A DNA stretch of 64,000 nt from Malus domestica (taxonomy: Eukaryota > Streptophyta > Magnoliopsida > Rosales > Rosaceae), in assembly GCF_042453785.1 (NCBI RefSeq), contig NC_091664.1:1169001-1233000 (forward strand), given 5' to 3'. How positions within the stretch are numbered: the first letter of the stretch is position 1; every line of letters starts with the position of its first letter. Below, in pieces: positions 35,043 through 46,200 of the stretch. The position numbers and the translations under genes are program-made. The notes under the pieces are model-generated. The model saw only the letters and a list, made by a program, of their open reading frames with translations. It did no database searches and was not told where the DNA came from.

Positions 35043-35214
35043 GAACCATTGTCCAAGACAGGTGGTGCTTTGTCATCCAGCCACGAAGGGGTCGCAAATG
35101 ACAATTCAGCAAACCACGTTGGTGCAAATTATGTTTGCTTCGTGACAACATGCAGAGTTCATTCATGTGTTAGGATGGAGATAATTGGCAATGTGTTGGG
35201 TGGGTATATATTCG

Positions 35215-35414
35215 AGGAAGAGGATCCTCTCCTGAGCTTAGGATAAGAATTCTTCTGACCACGAAATCCGGACCGTTCAAATTTAATTTAACGGCTCCAA
35301 ACAAGAAGACCTTCTAAAAGTTATAATAATTACAACCGTTGGATTAAATTTGAACGTCCCGAATTTCGAGATCAGGAGGATCCCCATCATGAGCTCAAGA
35401 GAGGATCCTCTTCC
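35215..35414. mobile_element. hAT-like MITE with 8-bp target duplication
   Basis: The ends are inverted repeats, AGGAAGAGGATCCTCTCCTG on the left and GGAAGAGGATCCTCTCTTGA on the right read inward. Inside is a second inverted pair (CCGTTCAAATTTAAT / ATTAAATTTGAACG). TATATTCG occurs directly on both sides (35207-35214, 35415-35422). An 8-bp duplication suits a hAT element. Confidence 0.8.
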
Positions 35415-35849
35415 TATATTCGAAACTCTGAAAGTGATAGATGCTTTATTCACATGAAAGAAAAGGCTAATCTTTGCTTTTCAATACTAGGGTAGAAACA
35501 ATTAATAGCTAGATTTCCTTGGTAACCTTTTCATTTAAACTTTTTGGTTTTATGTTTTTGAGGTGGAGTTGCTCTTAGAATATGCAAAAGTTATTTCCCA
35601 CAATACAAACTTGGTTATTAAAATGGAAATTGAAGTCTGTGACTTTGGACGAATCAGTTAGATAAAGCTACGTCATATTTGACATTTTCGAGGTTTTTGT
35701 TTTCATATAATGTCCTTGATTCCTCCCTCTTCCCTCCCATGAACTCGCATCATCCTTTTCCATTCCTCACGTTTTCTTATACTTTCTTTCTATCCCTAGA
35801 AACAGATGAAAACTAAAAACTAAAAAAGAAATGGTTATCAAATTGACAA

Positions 35850-36339
35850 AGAAATTCGCAGGGTTCGATCCAGAAGGCGCAAACACATCAGAACACTCTC
35901 CACTAATAATCCAAAACGGTAGAGACATCATCTGTAACAAAAGATTGTTGTACAACACAAAACCCCGAGCGTTTAAACCGACATTCGTGACCATATGCTT
36001 AATATAAACCATCTTAGTTGCAATGGTCACCAAATAGGCAAACGCTTACGAATACGCAGTCGAACTAAAACCCAAATCGGTGGCCACATAACCAATAGCT
36101 CTACCCAAAATGATCAACAACGATACAAAGGTAAGCTTAGACGGGATTGGCAGCTTCCTAAATGCAGTATCCGCTAGCGCAACCAAAAGGGGTGCGCAAG
36201 ATCTAACCATTACAAATGTATCCACATTCGCATGGCGAAGAAGATTGGTGTTGATAAAGATAGCAAGGTAAAACACAAGTGCACAGTGGGCAAAAACGTC
36301 TTGGCCGTCTGCCATGTGAAGGGATCGTGGTGCAAAAAT
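35850..36339 (-). pseudogene. GDP-fucose transporter (GFT1/GONST4-like) fragment
   Basis: The translated minus strand gives HDPFTWQTAKTFLP, then after a frameshift VFYLAIFINTNLLRHANVDT, LVALADTAFRKLPIPSKL, GYVATDLGF, and after one in-frame TAA (36046-36048, where a Trp is expected) AFAYLVTIATKMVYIKHMV and GFVLYNNLL. This order matches the central part of the Golgi GDP-fucose transporter family. The N-terminus is cut exactly where the copia LTR starts at 36340, and similarity fades after about 35850. It is a dead fragment. Confidence 0.75.
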
Positions 36340-36655
36340 TGATAAATTCCGGTGAGTTAATTTGTTTGGTATGATGTATTTCTGAAGGTAGACAAGGAAC
36401 AAGAAAAACAGAGAGAGTTTAGAGGAATGTGAAAGGTGCTTTTTTTCAGTGCATTTTGTAAGCATAGATATTTTCATTAAATATCAACACATTGGATTTT
36501 TTCTCTTACAAGCTAATCTAGAGCAATATAAGCCCTTGATTCACAAACAAGGATCTAAAGCATACACTTGTCTTATGAGACTAGACATACACTTTCCTAT
36601 TGGTTTCTTCCTTCTCAGCCACTTGATCAAAACTGAATTCTATTTAATTCCAACA
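36340..36655 (-). repeat. Copia 3' LTR (316 bp)
   Basis: On the minus strand it begins TGTTGGAATTAAATAG after the polypurine tract and ends GAATTTATCA. It is complete. Confidence 0.85.
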
Positions 36656-39600
36656 CTCCCCTTTAAATGAATTATGGTTTTGATTCCAAGCATTCCTCTG
36701 AGATAGACAAATCTTTCCCTTGGTAGAGCTTTGGTAAAGATGTCTGCCATTTGATCCTGTGATTTGCAGTAGATCAGTTCAATGGTATTCTCCTGCAAGG
36801 GTTCCCTTATGAAGTGAAACTTCCTTTTGATATGCTTGGTTTTCTGGTGAAAAATAGGATTTTTGGTCATAGCTATTGCTGATGTGTTGTCACACATAAG
36901 TGGTGTAGCATCCACTTGCATTTCACCAAAATCCTTTAACACAAACCTCAACCATATAGCTTGAGAGGTAGCCATTGCAGCACTCACATACTCTGCCTCA
37001 GCCGTAGACAATGCAACACTTTATTGCTTGACAGAGGCCCAAGAAAATATCCCAGAACCAAATGTAAATGCATATCCTGAGGTACTTCTCATGTCATCTT
37101 CACTGCCACCCCAATTGTTGTCACAGAAGCCTACCAGAATTGCTTTTTCTCCTTTTTCATACTTGATTCCATAGTCCAAGGTCCCTGAGATATACCTTAG
37201 TACACTCTTAGCAGTTCCCATGTGAATTCTTGTGGGATTATGCATGAACCTTGATAAGAGACTGGCTGCATACATAATGTCAGGTCTCGTAGCAATCAAG
37301 TAAAGCAGACTTCCAACCATTCTTCTGTGTAAGCATTCATCAGCAGATTCAGAACCATCCACTTTACAAAGTTTCTCATTTGTGATCAATGGTGTTGCCA
37401 CAGATTTACATCCTTTCAGATTGAATCTTTCAAGCAATGATTGTGCATACTTCTGTTGATGTATGAAAATCCCAGTAACTTCTTGTATTACTCCAATTCC
37501 CAAGAAGTGATGCAACAAGCCAAGATTCGACATCTCATATTGACTCATCATGTCCTTTCTGAATTCTTCAATCATTTCTTCACAATTACTAGTAAAGACC
37601 ACATCATCAACATATATAGACACAATAAGCATCTCAGAGTTCTCACCAGTTTTTGTATATAATGTAGCTTCACTAGGACTTTTGTTAAACCCACTTCTGC
37701 TGAAATAGGAGTCTATCTCACTGTACCAAGCCCTGGGGGCTTGTTTGAGTCCATACAGTGCTTTGTTTAACTTATTAACCCTCTCTTCTTTATTTGGTAC
37801 TTCAAATCCTTGTGGTTGATCCACATACACTTCTTCCTCCATAATGCCATTTAGAAAGGCTGATTTAACATCTAACTAGTGAAGTTTCCATCCCTTTTGG
37901 GCAGCAAGAGCAATCAAGGTTCTAATGGTATCTTACCTTGCCACTGGGGCAAAGGTTTCATTGAAATCTACCCCAGGTTGTTGTGAGTGGCCTTTGGCAA
38001 CTAATCTTGCTTTGTTTTTCTGTATTGATCCATCCAAATTTAGTTTGGTCTTGTAGATCCATTTCACACCTATCACAGGTTTATCACTCGGTCGATTTAC
38101 CAATTTCCAAGTAGAGTTTTTCTCAATCATGGCAATTTCTTCACTCATTGCTTTCTGCCAAGATTGATCCTTCTCAGCTTCTTCAAAACTCTCTGGTTCA
38201 ACAACATAATAGTTACACACTGCATAGATCTCATTTAAACTTCTCATTCTCAATGGAGTTGTTTCAGGGGAGGAATCCTGTAATTCTTGTCCTTCTGCAT
38301 TTGAAGTAGAGGATTGAGATCCTTGTGTTGGAGTTGAAAAGTCATTTTGACTTCCATCCTGTATAACAGGTTCATTCTCATTTTGCACTTCAGCTTGTGT
38401 TTCTTCCATTGCTAGTGGAAATGAGATAGTGTCAATGTTATTGGTTTCCTAATTCCATGCTTCATTCTCCTTGAACACCACATCCCTTGAGATAATCACT
38501 TTATGTGACTCAATATTGTAGAGCCTATAGCCCTTTTCACAGCTTCCATAACCTATAAGAACACACTTGACACTATTGATTTCAAGCTTGTGTCTTAATT
38601 GAGATGGTATATGTGCATAGCAGATTGATCCGAACACCTTCAAGTGCTTCACACTTGGTTTGCTGCCACTAAATGCCTCAAAAGGTGTTTTCTTCTCAAG
38701 TGCTTTAGTTGGACACCTGTTTAGGAGATACACAGATGTATTGACAGCCTCACCCCAAAAAGAAAGTGGCATTTTCTTATCATGTAGCATTGACTTGGTC
38801 ATTTCAACCACGGTCATGTTCTTCATCTCAGCTACACCATTCTGTTGTGGTGTGTAGGCCACTGTCAATTGCTTCTGTAATCCTGCTCCTTCACAGAATT
38901 CTTGGAACTCAAGTGACATGAATTCACCACCTCTGTCGCTTCTTAGTCTTTTGATCTTAAAACCACTCTGAAGTTCAACCATCACTTTGAATTTCTTGAA
39001 GATTGAAAAGACTTCACTCTTGTTTCTCATAAGATATACCCAAACCATCCTGGTGCAATCATCAATGAATAACAGAAAGTATATGTTCCCACTGAATGTA
39101 GGTGTCTTCATTGGACCACACACATCTGTGTGAATGAGTTCTAGAGGTTGGCTTGCTTTCCATGCATTTCCAGTTTCAAAAGAGTCCCTGTGATGCTTCC
39201 CCAATATGCAACCTTCACATGATTCTTTAGTCTATTGTAACTCAGGAAGACCAGTCACCATTTGTAGTTTCTTCAATCTCTTTAAACTATGAAAGTTGAG
39301 ATGTCCAAACCTCTTGTGCCATAACCAAGAGTTTTCTGCAACACTTGCTTTTAGAGCAATTGAGTCATTGTAATCTAGCATAAGTGGAAAACTTTTGTTT
39401 TCTGTCATGCCAACTTGTGTTATCGAGTTTTGGAGGCTTCTGTCATCAAAGATCACCACCATATTGTCTCCAAAAAGTAAGAAGTAACCATGAGAAATCA
39501 TTTGTCCCACACTAAGGAGATTCTCATCAAGACCTGGTACAAGTATTACATCCTTGATAAATCTTCTTCCACCCTTTGTCTCTAGAACAAGAGTTCCTTT

Positions 39601-40745
39601 TCCAGTAGCTTTCACTAGTTGTCCATTCCCCATTTTAACTCTGCAATTGAAGCTTCTGTCAATGTTGATTAACAAGGATTCATATATAGTCATATGATTA
39701 CTGCATCCACTGTCAATGTACCAGATTCCTCTCTTATTTTCAGTTCTTGCAACACTACAAGCATAAAAGACATTTACTTCCTCTTCTTCTGCTCTATGTG
39801 CATAGTTGACAGCTTGGTTCCTTCTTGGATTACAATCTTTTGCTAGATGGCCAAATATGTCACACTTGGTGCATTTGGGTTTTCCCTTGAACCAACAAAC
39901 ACCATAGTGTAATTTGTCACAGATTTTACACTTGGTTTTGGTAGAATCACTGCTAGTTTCTGATTTTGATGGTGGAGTATGGTTGTTGTCCCATTTCTTC
40001 CCTTTTCCTTTCCAGAATTTCTTTTGATTTGAGTTGTTCCCTTGAGCCCTGTAACTGCTATCTCTCTCAGTCACACTTAGACTAGTAAAAGCCTTTTCAG
40101 CGAAGTTTTCAGAGTGCATATTTAACCTCTGCTCATAGCCTTTCAATGTACCAATCACCTCCTGAACCTCAATGGAGTCAAGGTCCTTAGTTTCTTCTAT
40201 AAGTATGCGATGGAATCATAGGATTTAGGCAAGCTAATAAGTATCTTCTGTACTAATCTTTGGTTTGTCAGTTCTTCACCAAGAGTTTTCATTTGATTCA
40301 CAATGTCTGTCAATCTTGTTAAATAAGTAGATAGAGCTTCACCATCATTCATCCTAATGTACTCAAAATCTCTTCTTAAACATTGTAGTTTGACAGACCT
40401 AACCTTTTTATCACCACCAAATTCTTGTTGAAGAACATCCCATGCAGTCTTGGAAGTTTCAAAGTTTGAGATTCGAGGAAAGATCTCATCAGACACTGCC
40501 CCTTGAATGATACCAAGAGCTTTTGCATCTCTGGTTTCATTAACTTTCATTGCTATCTTCCTCACAGACTGTTGATCTTCATCGCTAGAATTATCTTCAG
40601 TTTCTACGGTTTCAAAACCCTTGTCCACCAAATTCCAGAGATCATGTGATTTAAATATGGTCTTCATCTTGATGGACGAAAAATCATAGTTGATCCCATT
40701 AAAAATAGGAGCCCTCATATCTCCTCCACTGCTCGAAGTAGCCAT
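36640..40745 (-). pseudogene. Copia gag-pol polyprotein
   Basis: From ATG 40745 the order is: gag (APIFNGINYDFSSIKMKTIF), zinc knuckle CTKCDIFGHLAKDC, protease WYIDSGCSNHM, integrase (HTDVCGPM, FIDDCTRMVWVYL, RSDRGGEF, PQQNGVAE), reverse transcriptase (LYGLKQAPRAWY, YVDDVVF) and RNase H (STAEAEYVSAAMA). This is copia order, integrase before RT. There is one frameshift near 40180 and five in-frame stops, near 39232, 38449, 37933, 37876 and 37021, so no full polyprotein can be made. The expected Asp in the last RNase H motif (KHIKRKFHF) also seems lost. Confidence 0.9.
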
Positions 40746-40875
40746 GTGAGACTTTGTAAGAACAAATGAGATTTTCACGATCTAGGTATGTTTTTCCCCT
40801 TTCCTTTTCAGAGATACGAAGCACACACAAAAACGCCTAGTCCTGAAATTGATCAGAAAATAAGCTCTGAGGCCA

Positions 40876-41034
40876 TGATAAATTCCGATGAGTTAATTTG
40901 TTTGGTATGATGTATTTCTGAAGGTAGACAAGGAACAAGAAAAACAGAGAGAGTTTAGAGGAATCTGAAAGGTGCTTTTTTCAGTGCATTTTGCAAGAAC
41001 ATATATTTTCATTAAATATCAACACATTGGATTT
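40876..41034 (-). repeat. Copia 5' LTR, truncated
   Basis: It retains only the primer-binding-site-proximal half of the LTR. It matches 36340-36500 and ends abruptly in ATTGGATT, where paralogous unit DNA begins. Confidence 0.85.
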
Positions 41035-41873
41035 ATAAATCTTTTAAAATCTCTCAAAATCTCAATTGAATTCACTCTCCTAGTTATTTAAAGGGAAATT
41101 GAAGCCTAAAAAAATAGGACAACAATGAAAGATAATTTGTAAATTTGTTTAACTTTTCGTCGAATAACTCAAATATGCTTTTCTATAAAAACTATACATA
41201 TTTGATCTCACAGCCCAACCAAAACTCAATCGCATAGCAACTCAGTACCACAGTTTGGTAATATTCCTCTTTGAAAGTGAAAGGTCTTAGGTTTCAATCT
41301 CATGGATGATGAATTCGATACCAAATTATGTTGCTCATTGTGTAGCTTAGCTGAATTCATCATCCTCCTAATATAAAAATATCAATGTACCAATAAAAAA
41401 AACAAAACTCAGTCACATAAACATGATTTCCTGAAGGGAAAATTAGAATGCCCTACATCTTTTCTATAGTTGTTAGATTAAACGTTCATCCCTTTTAAAG
41501 ATTTGATTAAGGTGTTTTGATCAATTGCCATCTCAATAATTTGGGAACTTTAACGAAAAGCTCCCGGTACTGTTAAATTTAACGAAAAACCATATTTTTA
41601 CATTAAAAAATCAATTCTGGTACTATTCACTTTACCCTTTATTTTGTCCTTATCGTTAAAACTCAAAGTTTTCAAGCCCTTTTCATTAGTTTTCCTTAAT
41701 AATTTTCTATTTATTTAATTTCCATGTCATTAATTTAAATGCATTTATATAGAGGCATAAGGTAGCTTAGCAACTAATTGCCTATGAGATTCAAATTTTC
41801 AAAGGGAGTGTATATTTAGTCCAAAAAATTAAAAAATAAGGCACCTATATCAAAACGCTCATTTCCTGAATGA
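41035..41873. other. Left flank of unit B
   Basis: It matches the left flank of units A (18790 onward), C and D, and holds the MITE at 41543-41697. No gene. Confidence 0.6.
41543..41697. mobile_element. 155-bp hAT-like MITE (unit B flank)
   Basis: The element runs from GGGAACTTTAACG to TTAGTTTTCCTT, flanked by perfect 8-bp AATAATTT (41535-41542, 41698-41705). The empty site survives in unit D near 52458. The core TTTTTACATTAAAAAATCAA and CCTTATCGTTAAAACTC are shared with all other members in the window. Confidence 0.82.
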
Positions 41874-42960
41874 ATGCATATGATTTTTACCTTAAGAAGT
41901 TCACGAAATCAGCTTGTCAACCTCTTAGTGGTGAGGATGTGCGTATGAACATAGGTTCGAATGAACTTCCTTGTAAACCAATCAAAATAACCAATATCCT
42001 TCTCAACCTCCTGCAACCAAGACAGAGTCACCGTCAACAAGCTCATGATTTTCTGCACTGACCCATCTCTCGGAAACTTTGATTACGCCGAGAAAGTCTT
42101 CCATTTCATCAAAGATCTGTGCTTGTTTGTTTACGATGAAATGATCAAGGCGTTTGCCAAAAGGAGTAGTTTCAGAAGCGTCGTTGAGCTCTTCCGGCGG
42201 TTGAGGGAGGAGGGATTATGCCCCTATAATTTTACCAAACCATTTGTTTTAAAGCCATTGGATGCTTGGGAGAGGTTCGGGAAGGTGAAAAGGTTCATGT
42301 GTTTGTGGTAAAAACTGGAATTGGGTTTGATGGTATGTATGTAACTCGCACATTGACATGAATGTGTAATTGGGCATGGTTGAGAGTTTCAAGCAGGTGT
42401 TTGATGAAATACCTGAGAGAAACAAGCTTTGTTGGAACTTGGAACTTTACGATTTCGAGGTATGTTAGATGCAGGAGGTTTGATGAGGCTTTGGATATGT
42501 TTCGGAGGATGTCATGTGAGAGCAATGAGAAGCTCGATGAAGCTACTGTTGTAACCACCATTTTAGCTTGAACATCATCGAAAACTTTGAAGCTTGGTAA
42601 AGAAATTGATGAATATGTTAGAAATGAACTTAGATTCATTACTAGAACCGGAAATGTGGTTGTTGAATACGTATGTAAAGCTTTGCAGTTTGGCATGAAG
42701 CCTGATGATTTCACCTTCATTGTTGTCTTAACTGACTGCGTTCACAGAGGGTTGGTAGATGAGGGTTGGGAGTTCTTCAACTCCATTAGAAAGATATATG
42801 AGATTGAGTGACATTAGAACACTATGGTTGCCTGATCGACCTTCTTGGCCCTACCAGACTGTTAGACGAAGCAGATGAGTTGATAGAAAGGGTTCCAAGT
42901 GAGATTATAGTCCCGATTTCTATATGTTTGCATCCATGGTCAGTAACTGCACATTTCAAT
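41874..42960 (+). pseudogene. PPR protein pseudogene, unit B
   Basis: It is colinear with the unit A pseudogene and broken at most of the same places, so the decay predates duplication. Pieces include YAEKVFHFIKDLCLFVYDEM, VELFRRLREEGLCPYNFT, RYVRCRRFDEALDMFRRM and DDFTFIVVLTDCVHRGLVDEG. The central block is likewise missing. It converges on the TNL-B 3' end. Confidence 0.85.
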
Positions 42961-43289
42961 CTAAAATTTTGATTTAGGACCGAAAAAGTCGAAGTATGAT
43001 GCTAATAATTTGGTTCCACAAGAGAATATGGATATCTGTAAAGCATACACCAATTAACAACTGAACAACTAGTCAATATCGCAAATGAATTGTCAGTAAA
43101 ATGAGGAACAAATCATCTGTTGGATGCGATCAAATCAAATGTCCGAATAATGGAGCTGGAAAACGAGAAAGACAGCTGACATGGTCTGCGGGAGAGTATA
43201 ATGCAGGAATAGCGACTACTCAACCGATCTGGCAATGCTCTCTCTTCAAACCTTTTGCCTTTTCCGTTTGGGTTCATCTGTAGGAGTCG

Positions 43290-46200
43290 TCATTGATTAG
43301 TGGGATGATTATCATATGCGCCATGGCTTGGTCCCGGACTTGACTCATCATACAACCAATCTGGAACTGCTTCAGATTCATATTCATAGTAATAAATGCC
43401 CGAATCAACATGCTTGTTTTCCTTCAAAGGTTTGTCCCATACTAGATTTACCCCTGTTTTCTTCGCTTTAAGACCCTCTATAAGAATAACAATCTTGTCC
43501 CCGCCTTGCAAATTGAGCTTGAGCTGATCGTTCGATAATTGTACCTGCTGAAAATGATCCACTGTTACTCCCCAAGCTCCCCAAGAAGGCATAGAGACCC
43601 TCGAAGTAGTATGCTTGGTACAATTTACAACAGTAAAGGCAACACTTAAACTGTAGTATTGCCAACCAATCCAGCAGAGTGTCAACCCTTTAAAATTACG
43701 ACATTTACATTGAGGAACATCAAAACTGACTTTATTGCCGTCAGCGACAAAGTCAAACCACTTTGGAATACCATAAATCCCACTCAGTATAATTCCACCA
43801 GCTCCGCAAGAAGTCCATTCCTATAATATACATACAATGTAATATAGTGTCAAATAATTGTACATGTGCGGTTGTGTTTGTGCGTGTGATTGATAGAGAA
43901 AGACAAGAGTAGGAGGAGACAGAGATAGAGATAGACCTGTAGGATGTTGTTCCTAAACTCAGCTGTGAGATTGGTGCACCTATACATATGAAGCTCCGCC
44001 ATGGAGTTTAATGATTTACCCAAGCCTAAACCTGGAACCTCTGTGACTTCGGGCGAATTAATTAGATACAGTTTTCTCATGTTTGACATTTGCGAAAAGT
44101 TTGGCATTGTTTCCAATGCAGGGCATCCACTTGCTTCCAAGACTTCCAAATTTGTTGGTAAATCGGGGATTGCACGAAGATTTCTGCAATCCCTAACTAT
44201 CAACTCTTGTAAAGAAATTAGACGCCCAAGGTCGTTGGGGAATTGTTTTATGGCTGTTCCAGTTGCATTAAGTTTTCTCAATGATACCATCTCCCCTAAG
44301 CCCTCAGGCAGTTCTCTTAATGCACAACAATCCAACAGACAAAGAGTCTCAACAGAGTTCAACTTACAGAATTTCGCTGGAAGATAACTAAGCTTAACGC
44401 ATAATGCAAAATCTACCCTAGTGAGTTTTTTAAGTTGACCGATGGATGGGTGAATCTTGGACAAACTATAACAGTGTGAAAAATTCAATTCTTCGAGATT
44501 TGGGAGTCCTGAAAAGTGTGGTGACTTTTTTAACTTCCAGGACCTATGAAGATCAAGGATTTTCAAATTTTCGAGCGGCTGCACAAACCCAAAAGAAAAT
44601 ATTATTCAAAATCCAAGAAGAATATGGCTTAAAAAATAAAATCGGAGTGGGAATTAATTATAACCCGCTATGGGCTAGGGGTGATTGTACCTTGGAATTC
44701 TTCCAGCCTTTTCTGAGGTTGCTGAACCGCAGGTCAAGAGCAACAAGTTTTGGCTGATTAAGAAGGTGCTCTGGCATGTACTTGGAAGGGAATCCATGCC
44801 AGCGCAACCATCTCAACTCTTTCGGAAAATGTTTGAAGCTTCCAGTAAGCGTTACATTGTTGAGCCGTAGCAATCTCAGTTTTTTCATATTGACAAATGC
44901 TTTTGTACTGAAACTAGCCTTTTTTTTAGAGCTTGGCAAATCTAGAGAAAGTGCTTCAATTTCTTCAGTTCCCTGTTAGGTAAACAAAAGGACATATGAT
45001 GAATAATAAAAGGGTCATTTGCGTCTGAAAAATGATTTACTTTCAAACAATTGTCATATAATCGGTTGGAAATCGATTTAATTGCTTCTATTTCCACGTG
45101 AAGGTTTATTGTACTTATAAATATATTTCTACATAATATTATAAAAGGAAAACTAATAAAAATGGTTTGAAAACTTTGAGTTTTAACGATAATAACAAAA
45201 TAAAAGGTAAAATGAATAATATCATAATTGACTTTTTAGTGTAAAAATGTGGTTTTTCGTTAAAGTGAACAGTACCGGAAGTTTTCGTTAAAATTTCTTA
45301 TTATAAAATGTAAGCAGTTGCACTAGGATATGATTTAGCGAGCATTAATATTAAACTTTATTGATAAACTACTTACAGATTTATTTGTCAACACGTCTGT
45401 TATGGCTTCAGAATTCCAGAGTCTACTCCATCTTCCAGGCTGAGTAGGAGATTTTTCAGAAATGATTGCCTTGCCCATTTCTTGAATCAAATCATGCATC
45501 TTTAGTTTGCCCGATTCAACAGTTATAAGACACCGTTCACGAAGAACACTGATTTCGCTTGTTGCATAGAAGCCACATTCGTCTAATATTTTTGTGACAT
45601 GATCCTTCTCCAAGCCAAGAAAGCAACAAGATATATCAAGGAATATAGTTTTTTGATTATAATCCAACCCATCAAAGCTTATTTTGAGTTTTTCTATAAT
45701 TTCTCCTTCAGGTATTCTTTTTAATTTCTCCAAATAGCTTTGCCACTCTCTTGTGGGTCTACCAAAAAGAGAGGAGCCTAAAACCTTGAGTGCTAACGGC
45801 AAACCTCCACAGTAAGAAACTACCTTCTTTGACAATTCAAGATATTCTTCTTTAGGGCAATTATTTTCAAATGTATGCCAACTGAAAAGCTCAAGAGCTT
45901 CCTCCTTATTCATTTTCTCAGCTGCATATCTCATATTCATTCTCACTGGATTTAGTAAATGCTCATCTCTTGTTGTTATGATAATTATACTTCCTGGACC
46001 AAACCACTCACGATCTCCAGCTATTGCACTTAGTTGCTCCACTTTATCTACATTATCAATAACAAGAAGTACTTTTCTAGGTCGAAGGCATCCTTTTACT
46101 ACACTGATCCCTCTCTGGACATTATTTATCTGGCATATGGTGGTTTGTTTCAAAATGCTAGAAACAAGTTGTTTTTGCAAATCAACCAAACCATATCTAC

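Larger units (their letters stand above)
36340..41034 (-). mobile_element. Ty1/copia retrotransposon, decayed, one LTR truncated
   Basis: The minus-strand element has its complete 3' LTR at 36340-36655 and a truncated 5' LTR at 40876-41034. Next to the 5' LTR is a primer-binding site (TGGCCTCAGAGC on the minus strand, close to the initiator-Met tRNA site TGGTATCAGAGC), and next to the 3' LTR is a polypurine tract (AAAGGGGAG). The shared part of the LTRs differs at about 7 of 159 positions. The 5' LTR stops where unit B homology begins, so the target duplication cannot be checked. Confidence 0.9.

Noticed and set aside
36046..36477. A complete small membrane protein of 143 codons
   Set aside because: Its first third is copia LTR sequence read by chance; the rest is the transporter fragment with a frameshift and a stop.
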